35,725 bases of DNA from JAHEDH01 sp965364515. GTDB lineage: Bacteria > Actinomycetota > Acidimicrobiia > Spongiisociales > ZC4RG35. The stretch is taken from the NCBI GenBank assembly GCA_965364515.1, contig CBDTXZ010000009.1:1-35725 (forward strand), read 5' to 3'. Under the pieces are notes generated by a model that saw nothing but the letters and a program-made list of their open reading frames with translations, made no database searches and was not told where the DNA came from. A program made the position numbers and the translations under genes. Positions 7,058 through 15,754 of this stretch are shown here, one piece after another (position 1 is the stretch's first letter; every line of letters starts with the position of its first letter).

Positions 7058-8587
7058 TCACTCGGTGGCGATCTCGATCCCGTGCACGTCCCAGCGATCT
7101 TTCGAGCGCCGCGCCTCGTCGATGTCGACGCGACTGAACAGGAACATGCCGAGACCGAAGAAGAAGATGATCGACAGGATCGCCGAGCGCCCGGAGCCCG
7201 TGAGCCCGGCCACCATCGCGAAGATGATCGGTCCCCAGATCGCAGAGAATTTGGCGAAGACCGAATAGAAGCCGTAGAACTCGGCAGACGCCTCCTCTGG
7301 GATCATCGACCCGTACAGGCTGCGACTGAGCGCCTGGATCCCGCCCAGGATGACTCCGATCACCACACCGAGTCCCTGGAAAGCCAATGCGTTGCCTTCG
7401 GGGAGCATGAAGGCGCCGATGGCGACCAGCACCCAGACGCTCAGGTTGATGAGGATCGCCCTGCGAATGTCGATTCGGGAGGCGAGCCAGCCGAAGAAGT
7501 AGGCGCCGCCGAACGCCACGAATTGGACCACGAGGAACGTGAGGGCGATGTCGGTGGACGTGAGCCCGAGCGTGTCGGTCCCGAACACTGCCGAGATGTT
7601 GATCGTGGTCTGAACCCCGTCGTTGTAGAGCATGAACGCCAGGACGAAGAGCAGGAGTTGGGGGAACTGACGGAGTCGGGCAGCGGTCGAGAAGGTTCGG
7701 CTGAACCCGACGGCGGCGATCTTGGCGAATCGGCCGGTGACCTGGGTCGTGCCCCGGTCCTGTGTGGCGTTGACGACCCGGATGACCGCCACGACGATCC
7801 CGATCATGATCCCGCCGAGGAGCAGGTTGAACTGGGCTTCGGTGATGTCGGCGACGAGCGCCCATCCCAGCACGACGAGTCCGACGACCAGCAGCCCCAC
7901 GAGGAGCCTGACTCCTCGCACCATCGTGGCAGAGACGTTCACGACTGACGGCAGGGTCTCGGCCTCGCCGCTGTCGCGGAGCCGGGTGAACGCAAACCAC
8001 GAGAACCCGGCCCACCAGACTCCGGTGGCGGCGATGCCCGCCCGGATCACGGTGAGATCGTTGTCGGAGGCCAGGATCGCCCCGAAGACGATCGCGAGCC
8101 ACAACCCGCCCCCGAAGTAGCCGAGGGCGTAGCCCTTGGAGCTCACCTTGTCGATGGTGTCTTCGGTTGTGATGTCCTTGAGGAACCCGTCGTAGAAGAC
8201 GTTGGCGCCGACGAAACCGAGCTGGGCGAGGAAGAACACCGCCAAGGTGTACACCACGCTGCCGGTCGTGGCGAAGAACAGCAGCGTCGTGAAGATCGCT
8301 CCGCCGTAGGCGAAGACCTGCATGAACTGGCGTTTGGCGGCCGAGTAGTCGGCGATCGCTCCGAACACCGGCATGGCGATGAACAGCACGAGTGTGCTGA
8401 GTCCGATCCCGAGGGCCCACAGCACCTGCCCGGACCTGCCGTTCCAGCCTGCGTCTCCAACCACTTCTCCGGCGAAATAGGCGGGGAGGATCGCACCTGC
8501 GATCACGGTCGAGTAGGCGGAGTTGGCCCAGTCGTACATCGCCCACCCGAAGATGGTTCGCCTGTCGTTCTTGATCGCAGTCGTCAC
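7058..8587 (-). CDS. MFS transporter, UMF1/Atg22-like family
   Basis: 509 aa from GTG 8587. The N-terminal FGWAMYDWANSAYSTVIAGAILPAYF is the signature of the Atg22/UMF1 branch of the major facilitator superfamily. About 12 hydrophobic segments follow, with a charged central loop (residues about 230-300). The motif QALSRSLYGSMIPEEASAEFYGFYSVFAKFSAIWGP in the C-terminal half is also typical. Yeast Atg22 exports amino acids from the vacuole; bacterial members are uncharacterised effluxers, so substrate is unknown. It is the first gene of the four-gene minus-strand operon. A TAGCAT box lies 8 nt before the start, which suggests a leaderless message. Confidence 0.85.
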   Translation of the reverse strand: MTTAIKNDRRTIFGWAMYDWANSAYSTVIAGAILPAYFAGEVVGDAGWNGRSGQVLWALGIGLSTLVLFIAMPVFGAIADYSAAKRQFMQVFAYGGAIFTTLLFFATTGSVVYTLAVFFLAQLGFVGANVFYDGFLKDITTEDTIDKVSSKGYALGYFGGGLWLAIVFGAILASDNDLTVIRAGIAATGVWWAGFSWFAFTRLRDSGEAETLPSVVNVSATMVRGVRLLVGLLVVGLVVLGWALVADITEAQFNLLLGGIMIGIVVAVIRVVNATQDRGTTQVTGRFAKIAAVGFSRTFSTAARLRQFPQLLLFVLAFMLYNDGVQTTINISAVFGTDTLGLTSTDIALTFLVVQFVAFGGAYFFGWLASRIDIRRAILINLSVWVLVAIGAFMLPEGNALAFQGLGVVIGVILGGIQALSRSLYGSMIPEEASAEFYGFYSVFAKFSAIWGPIIFAMVAGLTGSGRSAILSIIFFFGLGMFLFSRVDIDEARRSKDRWDVHGIEIATE

Positions 8588-8595
8588 GGTGCCGG

Positions 8596-8601
8596 ATGCT
8601 A
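8596..8601 (-). promoter_or_regulatory. -10 box of the MFS/lapA/flavoprotein/nuclease operon
   Basis: TAGCAT on the minus strand, 8 nt before the GTG start at 8587. The transcription start would fall at or next to the start codon, so a leaderless mRNA is predicted. No Shine-Dalgarno sequence fits between. Confidence 0.5.
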
Positions 8602-9014
8602 CGTCTGAATGCCGTCGGGGAGCAGCGCGGAACCGGGATTTCGATCAAGGGGCGTCGGCGGCGGTTTGGAACCGCTGTCCCCTCGGCGTGCTCTGCGACC
8701 GCCTCCTCTGGTCGGATGGACGAACGATCAGTCGGCAACGACTTCAGCTCTCACTCGGTTCGAGCCGTAACCGTCCCGGCCAGAGACAGCAGCGACGACA
8801 GACGTGGTGAAGCGTGCAGGCGTCCGACGTCCACTGTCGTCGGCGCTCATGACGTGCACGTGCGGGTTCACCCAGCCGTTCTCGAGCCCAGAGCGGCGTC
8901 CACCATCGACGTTGCCTGCCGGGGATCGAGAGGCGGTTGTGGCAGGTGGCTTCGAGAGATGTCGCCCGCCAAAGGCTCGGATCCTCAGCGTTCCTGATAG
9001 CCGTCGGGACGCCA
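8602..9014. other. Intergenic region between divergent operons, no convincing gene
   Basis: About 410 bp. Open frames here have compositions typical of antisense shadows, no recognisable motifs and no ribosome-binding sites. One compact hairpin is visible at 8661-8675 (GCGGTT, 3-nt loop, AACCGC), set inside a longer GGGG/CCCC pairing. It may be a small RNA, a regulatory structure or the remains of a decayed gene. Confidence 0.4.
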
Positions 9015-9020
9015 TAGCGT
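9015..9020 (+). promoter_or_regulatory. -10 box of the sugar dehydrogenase gene
   Basis: TAGCGT, exactly 7 nt before ATG 9028. Transcription would begin at the start codon (leaderless). Confidence 0.5.
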
Positions 9021-9027
9021 CTCTCCG

Positions 9028-10203
9028 ATGAAGCGCATCGCGTCCATCTTCGCCGTGGCCCTCGTGGTCGCTGCTTGTTCAGAGCCCGTGTCCGAGGGAA
9101 CGGTCCAGCCCGCCAGCACCGTCGACACGACGGTCGTTCCGACGACTGCCGTCGAGACGGCGGCAGACGCCGCGACGACCACGACCGTGCCACCGGCCAC
9201 CACGACCACGCTCAAGCCACTGACGGGACTCGCCTACCAGCAGGTTGCGACCGCGAGGTTTCCGATCGCTGTGATTCCCGACACCGGTGGCGATCGCGAC
9301 CTCGTGCTGACCCGAGCGGGCGTGGTCGCCGATCTGGCCACCGGCGACGAGATCCTCGACATCTCGGCGAAGACCCGAACCGACGGCGAGCGCGGCCTGC
9401 TCTCTGGTCTGGTCGGTCCTGCCGAACTGGACGGCGCCCTCTTTCTTCACTACTCCGACGCCGGCGGCGACACCACGGTGTCCCGCTTCGACCGTGCGGG
9501 TGCGGTCTTCGACCCCGACAGTGAACGCATCCTGTTCACAGTCGAACAGCCGGCTGGCAACCACAACGGAGGAGGGCTTGTGTTTGCGAACGGGTCGCTC
9601 TACCTCGGGCTGGGCGACGGTGGCGGCGCCAACGACCAGTTCGGTCAGGGACAGGACTTCGGCACGTTTCTGGGGGGGATCGTGCGGATCGACCCGACGT
9701 CCGGTGACGCCGGGCTGTGGGCAGGCGGTCTCAGGAATCCGTACCGGATCTGGTTCGATCCCGTGACCACGACGCTGGCTATTGCCGATGTGGGACAGAA
9801 TGCGCTCGAAGAGGTCTCGATCGTCCCGCTCGACGACGAGTTCAGGAACTTCGGCTGGCCCATCACCGAAGGGTTCTCTTGTTTCCAGACGTCGTCCTGT
9901 GATACGACCGGGGTCACCCAGCCCGTCCTCGACGTCGCACACGGCGACGCCGGCACCTGCTCGATCACCGGCGGCGTGACGTACCGGGGGAGTTCGATCC
10001 CCGAGGTCGTCGGCGAGTACTTCTTCAGCGACTTCTGCGGAGGCTGGCTCCGGAGCGTGTCGGTCGTCGAGCCGCACACCGTGACCGATTGGACTGCGGA
10101 CGTCGGCGTCCCGGGCCAGGTCGTCGGCTTCGGTACCGACCGGGCCGGCGAGATGTACGTCCTGACCACGAGCGAGATCCTCGAGGTCGTGGCTGAGCGT
10201 TAG
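9028..10203 (+). CDS. PQQ-dependent sugar dehydrogenase lipoprotein (soluble aldose sugar dehydrogenase family)
   Basis: 391 aa. The signal peptide ends in the VAAC lipobox. It is followed by a long Thr/Ala/Pro-rich linker (residues about 20-65, with TTTT runs) that would hold the enzyme away from the membrane. The rest is a six-bladed beta-propeller of the soluble glucose/aldose dehydrogenase type. Family motifs are GNHNGGGLVFANGSLYLGLGDGGG (PQQ/Ca site with the catalytic His), GLRNPYRIWFDP, ADVGQNALEEV, FRNFGWPITEG and GEYFFSDFCGGWLRS. Extra Cys pairs (SCFQTSSC; GTC...DFC) may form disulfides. The enzyme would oxidise aldoses to lactones outside the cell, passing electrons to an acceptor. 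No pqq biosynthesis gene is present in the window. It is followed by a broken transporter gene. Confidence 0.9.
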   Translation: MKRIASIFAVALVVAACSEPVSEGTVQPASTVDTTVVPTTAVETAADAATTTTVPPATTTTLKPLTGLAYQQVATARFPIAVIPDTGGDRDLVLTRAGVVADLATGDEILDISAKTRTDGERGLLSGLVGPAELDGALFLHYSDAGGDTTVSRFDRAGAVFDPDSERILFTVEQPAGNHNGGGLVFANGSLYLGLGDGGGANDQFGQGQDFGTFLGGIVRIDPTSGDAGLWAGGLRNPYRIWFDPVTTTLAIADVGQNALEEVSIVPLDDEFRNFGWPITEGFSCFQTSSCDTTGVTQPVLDVAHGDAGTCSITGGVTYRGSSIPEVVGEYFFSDFCGGWLRSVSVVEPHTVTDWTADVGVPGQVVGFGTDRAGEMYVLTTSEILEVVAER

Positions 10204-10303
10204 CGCCGGCGTCTGTACCGGACTGCGTCTGCTTCGGAAAGCTGCCGGCATCGGAGCTGTCAGGCTCGCCGTTCGGGCGTGAGACCTCGGCAACGTCGGA
10301 GCG

Positions 10304-11117
10304 GTGTCCAATCTGTTGGCCCTGGGGTCGTCGCTCGTCTGGGGTGTCTCTGACTACGTCGCGGCGTCGTCACCAGGCGTGCCCCGGTCCAGGTCGTCGT
10401 GTTCTGGTCCCAGGCGATCGGGCTCGTCGTGTGCTCATAGGTTCGGTGCTCATCGGAGGCGTGCTCGATCTGAGTTCGGCGCTGTGGGGAGCCACTGCCG
10501 GTGTCGGGGGAGCGGTGGGGTTGATGTCGCTCTATCGAGGGCTCGCCACCGGGCGCATGGCGGTGGTTGCTCCGGTCTCGTCGCTCGTAGGTGCCGGGCT
10601 ACCGGTGTTGGTCGGGCTGGTGCTCGGCGAGCGTCCGGGGAGCCTGGCGCTTACGGGGATCGCGATGGCCGTCCCGGCGATCTGGCTCGTGTCGGGAGCC
10701 GGGGCCGGATCCGGGCGGACCGGCATCGGTCTCGCCATCGCCGCCGGCATCGGGTTCGGCGTCTTCTTCATCTTCCTCGGCCAGACGCCGGATGAGGCGG
10801 GTCTGTGGCCGCTCGTGCCCGCCAGGTTCACCTCCGTCGCCAAGATGGCGGCTGCCGTCCTTCACTCGCAGGCCGGGCTTCAGATCGATCGCCGGCTCAC
10901 CGCCGGCATCATCGTCGCGGGCTCTGGTGACATGCTCGCCAACATGCTGTTTCTCGCCGCCGTCCAGACCGGGCTGCTCAGCGTGGTCTCGGTCCTGGCA
11001 TCGTTGTACGCGGCAGTGACGGTGATCCTCGCCCGCCTCTTCGGTGAGCTGGTCTCCGCCCGCCAATGGCTCGGCGTCGTCCTGGCCGTGGTGGCAGCCG
11101 GTTTGATCGCGTCGTAG
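10304..11117 (+). pseudogene. DMT-superfamily (EamA-type) transporter, broken by two frameshifts
   Basis: Family resemblance is spread over three frames. From GTG 10304 the frame reads MSNLLALGSSLVWGVSDYVA, the usual first helix. From about 10375 a second frame reads RRAPVQVVVFWSQAIGLVVCS and hits a stop at 10438-10440. From about 10431 a third frame continues to 11117 with LIGGVLDLSSALWGATAGVGGAVGLMSLYRGLATGRMAVVAPVSSLVGAGLPVLVG and several more helices, ending VVLAVVAAGLIAS. Joined, this is a normal ten-helix EamA protein of about 270 aa. Each step equals loss of one base (or gain of two). Either the gene is dead or the assembly has two local base errors. The metabolite exported by the family varies and cannot be guessed. 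Confidence 0.85.
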
Positions 11118-11193
11118 GTCCGCCGGCCCGGTTCGAGGCTGGGTATCGCTTGGGCGGCCGATGCTCCATGAGGGCTGGCCGCGTGTGTCGCCG

Positions 11194-11562
11194 TCACTCC
11201 CGCCAGTCGTTCACGAGGCAGAAGGGGTGGCCCGCCGGATCGAAGAACACCCGGAAATCCTTCGGGCTCGGCTGGGTGTCGGCCTTGCGAGCCCCGAGAG
11301 CGACGACGGCACCTTCAGCGGAATCGAGGTCGTCGACGGCGATGTCGATGTGTGCCTGGGTCGGGACGTCGCCCTCCGGCCAGGTGGGCGGCCGATGACG
11401 CTCGATTCGCTGGCACGCCACCGTCCCGTGCGGCGTCTGGACCTCGACCCAACGCCCGTCCGGGATCGAGTAGATCTCGCCGCCGAGGATCGACTGGTAG
11501 AAGGCGGCGAGGGATTCGGGGTCGTCGCAGTCGAGTGCGGTGGCATCGAGACGTCCGATCAT
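11194..11562 (-). CDS. VOC (glyoxalase/bleomycin-resistance) family protein
   Basis: 122 aa from ATG 11562, which shares its A with the TGA of the preceding gene (TGATG), so translation is coupled. It is a single vicinal-oxygen-chelate domain with two beta-alpha-beta-beta-beta modules: ATALDCDDPESLAAFYQSILGGEI...WVEVQ, then QAHIDIAVDDLDSAEGAVVALGARK...FRVFFDPAGHPFCLV. His near position 89 (AHIDIAV) is a potential metal ligand. The first-module ligand is Asp (ALDCDD) rather than His/Gln, so metal binding may be altered. VOC proteins include glyoxalases, dioxygenases and resistance proteins; no substrate can be assigned. It is expressed with a strictosidine-synthase-like propeller protein. Confidence 0.82.
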   Translation of the reverse strand: MIGRLDATALDCDDPESLAAFYQSILGGEIYSIPDGRWVEVQTPHGTVACQRIERHRPPTWPEGDVPTQAHIDIAVDDLDSAEGAVVALGARKADTQPSPKDFRVFFDPAGHPFCLVNDWRE

Positions 11563-12560
11563 CAGAAGTCGAAGGAGGTCGGGAGTTGCGCGACCGCCAG
11601 GTGCGGCTCGGTGAGCGAACCGACATACAGGCGGTAGCCGTCGGCCCGGACGCTGGTGGTGGTGGCCACCCGCCCAGTCGGGTCCTGAAGGGTGGTGACC
11701 ACTCGCCCCGAATGGTCGAATCCGACGACCATGCCATGCCGGCCGGGCTTTGGTTGCAGTTGCTGAGGCAGCGCATTGAGCACCTTGCGGGCCCACGGGC
11801 GGGGAAGCGTCAGGTCGAGCGCCTTGTCGCGGAGCCGGATGATGGCACACCAGAAGACATCGTGACTGCGGGAGAGGTTGTCGGGGAATCCGGGCAGGTT
11901 CTCGGCGAAGATGTCGGTCTTGCCTGCCTTCTCCCCGGTCAGCCACACCCGGTGGATCCGGTAGCTGCCGGTCTCGGCGACGAGCACGAAGTCCTCGTCC
12001 CGGGACAAGGCGACACCGTTTGCGAAGACGAGCCCCTCCAAGAGCACGGTGAGCTCCCCGTTCGGATCACGCCGGTACAGGCGGCCCGTGGCCGACCGCT
12101 CCAAGACGTCCGACGTGAAGTCCGACAGCGGCCAGCGATGGCTCGACACCGAGAAGTAGATGGTGCCGTCGGCCGCGACCGAAGCGTTGTTGGTGATCTT
12201 GAACTCGTTCGCACGGAAATGGTCGGCCAGCACCTCGATCGACCCGTCCGGATCCATGTGAAGCAGGCCCCGGTTGGCGTCGGAGATGATCAGGCCGCCA
12301 CCTGGGATCGATTCGATGCCGAGCGGCCGACCACCCGTCTCACCGATCGGCTCCGGTTGCCCGCCTGATGCCGGGAAGCGGATGATCCGCCCGTCCTCGA
12401 GGCCCGTGATCGGGCGCCGCTCGTCGTCGAGGGCGACGTCCTCGGGTCCGACGCCACCGGTGTTCCAGAGCGCTGCACCGGTGAGCCGCTCGTTCTCGGC
12501 GAACGCCCCGGTCAGTCCGAGGTCCGTCGGTGGATGCCAGGAGCGGGGTTCGAAGTCCAT
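11562..12560 (-). CDS. SMP-30/gluconolactonase/strictosidine-synthase-like beta-propeller protein
   Basis: 332 aa from ATG 12560; a longer in-frame start at 12683 would run over the divergent gene. It is a six-bladed propeller. The best-matching stretch is FSVSSHRWPLSDFTSDVLERSATGRLYRRDP, LLEGLVFANGVALSRDEDFVLVAETGSYRIHRVWL and LPGFPDNLSRSHDVFWCAI. These are strictosidine-synthase-like (Str_synth) repeats as in APMAP-type esterases/lactonases. There is no signal peptide, so the protein is probably cytoplasmic. It may hydrolyse a lactone or ester; the real substrate is unknown, and plant-type Pictet-Spengler activity is unlikely. It is coupled to the VOC gene, which hints that the two handle successive steps of one compound (inference). 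Confidence 0.82.
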   Translation of the reverse strand: MDFEPRSWHPPTDLGLTGAFAENERLTGAALWNTGGVGPEDVALDDERRPITGLEDGRIIRFPASGGQPEPIGETGGRPLGIESIPGGGLIISDANRGLLHMDPDGSIEVLADHFRANEFKITNNASVAADGTIYFSVSSHRWPLSDFTSDVLERSATGRLYRRDPNGELTVLLEGLVFANGVALSRDEDFVLVAETGSYRIHRVWLTGEKAGKTDIFAENLPGFPDNLSRSHDVFWCAIIRLRDKALDLTLPRPWARKVLNALPQQLQPKPGRHGMVVGFDHSGRVVTTLQDPTGRVATTTSVRADGYRLYVGSLTEPHLAVAQLPTSFDF

Positions 12561-12602
12561 GCGGTGATCATCGCACGGCACGATTGTGTCCGCCCCCAGC
12601 GG

Positions 12603-12608
12603 TAGGGT
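12603..12608 (+). promoter_or_regulatory. -10 box of the HerA-type ATPase gene
   Basis: TAGGGT, 7 nt before ATG 12616, predicts a leaderless transcript. The divergent SMP-30-like gene starts 56 bp away at 12560. Confidence 0.5.
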
Positions 12609-12615
12609 TTTCTCG

Positions 12616-14316
12616 ATGGCCGATGAGAAGACCACAACCGGCAGCGACCCGATCGGGCGGGTGATCGGGACCGAGGACGCCACGCCGCTCGATTTCTGGG
12701 TGGGCGTCGGGCCCGACGCCTACATCCAGCTCGATGACGTGATCGCACTCGAACGGCATCTCCCAGGCGGCGAGGTCGTGCAGGTGTACGGCACGGTCGG
12801 GCAGGTTCGAGCTCGCCACGAAGGAGCGCGGTTCGACTCCGACGTGTTCCTCATCGAAGACGGTCTGCTGCCGGCCGAGGTCTCCGAAGCGGCCCGTGTC
12901 ACGGCCACCAGATTCGAGCCGGAGATCTTCGTCCCGCCGCGACCGGGACAGCTGGTCCGTCGTGCCCACGGCGAGGAGCGTGATCGTGCGCTCTTCTTCG
13001 ATCAGATGCCGCAGCGGCTGCCGATCGGCCTGTCACGTGATGGTGAGCCGATGTACATCAACCTCGAGTTCCTCGACGGACGACGCGGTGCCCACGTCAA
13101 CATCTCCGGGATCTCCGGCGTGGCGACGAAGACCTCGTACGCCACCTTCCTCCTGCATTCGATCTTCACGTCCGGCGCTCTGGAGGCTCGGTCGATCAAC
13201 ACCAAGGCGCTCATCTTCAACGTCAAGGGCGAGGACCTGCTCTTTCTCGATCACCCGAACACCGCCCTCGAGGAGGACCAGCGGCTCCGCTACGCCCAGG
13301 TCGGGCTTCCTGCCCAGCCCTTCCAGTCCGTGGGCTTCTTCGCCCCTCCCCGTCCCGGTCCCCGGGCCGAGCCCGACGTCAACGCCCGGGCCGGTGGTGT
13401 CACGAGCTTCTTCTGGACGCTTGGCGAGTTCTGTCACGAGGATCTGCTGGCGTTTCTGTTCGCCGACGCCGAGGACGACCGAGCCCAGTACACGATGGTC
13501 ATCCACAATGTGATGGCACAGCTCCGATACGCAACGGCGACGGCCGAAGGCGCAATCGTGATCGAGGGCCAGACGGTTCGCACGTTCCGCGAGCTGGTCG
13601 ATCTGATCTCCGACAAGGTGCAGAGCGAAGACGATCGGCACGTGTGGGCGGGGCCCGCAATGGGGACTGGAAGCATCAATGCGTTCGTTCGCCGACTCCA
13701 GGGGTCGGTTCGCCATGTCGATCGGCTGGTCCGTGGCGACGTGCCCAATGCCGACAAACATCGGATCCGCCTCGATGACCAGGTGACCGTGGTGGACCTG
13801 CACAACCTCAACGATCGCGCCAAGCGTTTCGTCGTCGGTGTCACCATCCGCAGGGCGTTCGAAGACAAAGAGCGCGCCGGTCAGACCGACGAGATGCTGT
13901 TTCTGGTTCTCGACGAACTCAACAAGTACGCCCCGCGGGACGGATCATCACCGATCAAGGAGATTCTGCTCGATGTGGCCGAGCGGGGGCGGAGCCTCGG
14001 AGTCATCCTCATCGGAGCCCAGCAGACCGCGTCGGAGATCGAACGGCGCATCATCTCGAACTCGTCGATACGGGTGGTGGGGAGGCTGGACACCGCCGAG
14101 GCTTCGCGGGACGAGTACGGCTTCCTGCCATCGGCCCACCGGCAGCGTTCCACCATCATCAAGCCCGGGACGATGATGATCAGTCAGCCACAGCTGCCGG
14201 TCCCGATCGTGGTCGAGTTTCCGTTCCCAGCTTGGGCCACTCGCCGGTCCGAGGCGGGTGCCAACCCGAAGGCCTACGACCAACCGGACGACCCGTTCGA
14301 GGGTCTCACACTCTGA
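12616..14316 (+). CDS. HerA-type DNA translocase / DUF87 ATPase
   Basis: 566 aa from ATG 12616. Residues about 20-105 form the small N-terminal HAS-barrel (YIQLDDVIALE...GEVVQVYGTVGQVRARHEG). The P-loop is HVNISGISGVATKTSYATFLL, a GxxGxxxKT Walker A without the usual GSGKS. Walker B is EMLFLVLDELNKYAP, followed by LLDVAERGRSLGVILIGAQQTASEIERRIISNSSIRVVGRLD (sensor and arginine finger region). HerA hexamers pump double-stranded DNA and work with the nuclease NurA and Mre11-Rad50 in DNA end resection. All three partners are encoded 3-9 kb downstream here. It is monocistronic: the next gene is convergent, with a hairpin between. Assignment to the HerA/FtsK superfamily is firm; a repair role is inferred from the neighbours. 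Confidence 0.85.
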   Translation: MADEKTTTGSDPIGRVIGTEDATPLDFWVGVGPDAYIQLDDVIALERHLPGGEVVQVYGTVGQVRARHEGARFDSDVFLIEDGLLPAEVSEAARVTATRFEPEIFVPPRPGQLVRRAHGEERDRALFFDQMPQRLPIGLSRDGEPMYINLEFLDGRRGAHVNISGISGVATKTSYATFLLHSIFTSGALEARSINTKALIFNVKGEDLLFLDHPNTALEEDQRLRYAQVGLPAQPFQSVGFFAPPRPGPRAEPDVNARAGGVTSFFWTLGEFCHEDLLAFLFADAEDDRAQYTMVIHNVMAQLRYATATAEGAIVIEGQTVRTFRELVDLISDKVQSEDDRHVWAGPAMGTGSINAFVRRLQGSVRHVDRLVRGDVPNADKHRIRLDDQVTVVDLHNLNDRAKRFVVGVTIRRAFEDKERAGQTDEMLFLVLDELNKYAPRDGSSPIKEILLDVAERGRSLGVILIGAQQTASEIERRIISNSSIRVVGRLDTAEASRDEYGFLPSAHRQRSTIIKPGTMMISQPQLPVPIVVEFPFPAWATRRSEAGANPKAYDQPDDPFEGLTL

Positions 14317-14324
14317 GGCGAGAA

Positions 14325-14345
14325 GAGCCGCATACGAGGCGGCTC
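14325..14345. terminator. Hairpin between convergent herA-like and dsbA-like genes
   Basis: A perfect 7-bp stem GAGCCGC / GCGGCTC with a 7-nt loop fills the 42-bp gap between the two converging stop codons. It is placed to end transcription from both sides, but no T-run is present. Confidence 0.5.
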
Positions 14346-14358
14346 GGCTCCCGGACGG

Positions 14359-15741
14359 TCACTCTTCACCGAGCACCTGATCGAAGAACGTCACGAAGTC
14401 CTCGAGAGGCTGCGCCCCCTCGATCACCGAGGCGCGGCCTTCGCGCACGATGATGAAGGTGGGAGTACTGCCGATGACCCCGGACAGATCGTCGGAGTCC
14501 GCCAGCACCCGTTCGAGTGCCGATCTGCTGTCGAGGCAGGCCGTGAAGGCCTCGACATCGAGCCCCAGTTCCGTGGCGAGTTCGGTGAGGGCCGACTCCG
14601 GCGTGTCGATGGCCCATCGGTCCACCGAGTCGAACAACAGGTCGTGCATCGGCCAGAACGACTCCTGGTCGCCGGCGCATTCGGAGGCGACAGCGGCGTC
14701 GACGGCCTGAGGATGCATCGGCAGCGGAAGGTGCTTGAACACCCAGAGAATCCGTCCGCCGGCGACGTATGCCTCGTCGAGCGTCGGTTGTGTCTCCAGC
14801 GTGTGCCGTTGACAGAACGGGCACTGGAAGTCCGACACCTCGACCACCACCAGCACGGCATCGGGGTCGCCTTTGTACGGGTCGCCCCCGAGCGTGTAGC
14901 CGGGTCGGTCGGGGTTCGGAGCGAGTCCCTCCTCGCTCAGCCAGAACGGAAGCTGGGGTGGAGGTGGCGGCGCGGTGGTCGGCGGTGGCCGGCCGGCGAT
15001 CACGGCGTCGAGCGTCGACGTGAAGACCTCGATCGGCTGTGCCCCGACGATCGGGTAGGTCTCACCGGTTCGGTTGTCGACGATCTGGAAACTGGGAGTG
15101 GCGCTGAAGCCGAGTGAGCGCACCTCGGCGACACTGCGCTCGACTGCCTCGGCGGTGCGCCCGGAGTCGATGCAGGTTCGGTAGGCGTCGAGGTCTGCTC
15201 CCAGCTCGCCGGCCACAGACTCGAGATACGAACCGGGTTCGGCGACGGACTCCCAGGCATCCTGGTTGGTGAAGAGCTCGTCGTGGTATTCCCAGAACAA
15301 CCCCGCATCCTGTTCGGCAACACAGCGCCCTGCGGCATGCCCGGCGGGGGCGTTGGGATGGAGACTCTCGATCGGGAAGTCCCGGAACACGAGATTGACC
15401 GCTCCCGTCTCGACGTAGTCCTCGACGAGCCTCGGCGTCGTCTCGGAGAAGTGCCTGCCACAGAACGGGCAGAGGTAGTCGCTGAACTCGACGAGCGTCA
15501 CGGGAGCGTCGGCATCGCCCAATTGGGGGTGCCCCTCTGCGGTGAAGCCGACCGCGAGCTGGGGTTCCAGGAGTGTCGTCGTCGGGGCTGCTTCTGCACT
15601 CGTGGATGTGGCTGCTGCGGCGGTGGTCGATGTTTCCTCAGAGGCCGTCGTCGTGGTCGACGCAGACGTGCAAGCAGCCATCGTGAGCGATACGGAGAGT
15701 CCGAAGAGGATCCGACCAACAGATCGGCGGGGAATCGACAT
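14359..15741 (-). CDS. Lipoprotein with two DsbA-like thioredoxin domains
   Basis: 460 aa from ATG 15741. The signal ends in the MAAC lipobox (Cys24), then comes a Thr/Ala/Ser-rich linker to about residue 58. Domain 1 (about 70-250) has LVEFSDYLCPFCGRH with Cys91/Cys94 and the cis-Pro loop SATPSF. A Pro-rich hinge (PPPTTAPPPPPQ, about 252-263) leads to domain 2 (about 280-458) with VEVSDFQCPFCQRH, Cys307/Cys310, and a GSTPTFIIV cis-Pro loop. Each resembles the single-domain DsbA/BdbD-type proteins that make disulfides in secreted proteins. Two complete active sites on one anchored chain is uncommon, and may allow relay or isomerase/oxidase division of work (inference). It is the last gene of the mpgS-DUF952-dsbA operon, 13 nt after the DUF952 stop. 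Confidence 0.87.
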   Translation of the reverse strand: MSIPRRSVGRILFGLSVSLTMAACTSASTTTTASEETSTTAAAATSTSAEAAPTTTLLEPQLAVGFTAEGHPQLGDADAPVTLVEFSDYLCPFCGRHFSETTPRLVEDYVETGAVNLVFRDFPIESLHPNAPAGHAAGRCVAEQDAGLFWEYHDELFTNQDAWESVAEPGSYLESVAGELGADLDAYRTCIDSGRTAEAVERSVAEVRSLGFSATPSFQIVDNRTGETYPIVGAQPIEVFTSTLDAVIAGRPPPTTAPPPPPQLPFWLSEEGLAPNPDRPGYTLGGDPYKGDPDAVLVVVEVSDFQCPFCQRHTLETQPTLDEAYVAGGRILWVFKHLPLPMHPQAVDAAVASECAGDQESFWPMHDLLFDSVDRWAIDTPESALTELATELGLDVEAFTACLDSRSALERVLADSDDLSGVIGSTPTFIIVREGRASVIEGAQPLEDFVTFFDQVLGEE

Positions 15742-15754
15742 ACGACCTCGGAGC

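Noticed and set aside
8728..9015. 95-codon minus-strand gene ahead of the sugar dehydrogenase
   Set aside because: No ribosome-binding site, no recognisable motif, and its start overlaps the dehydrogenase promoter box.
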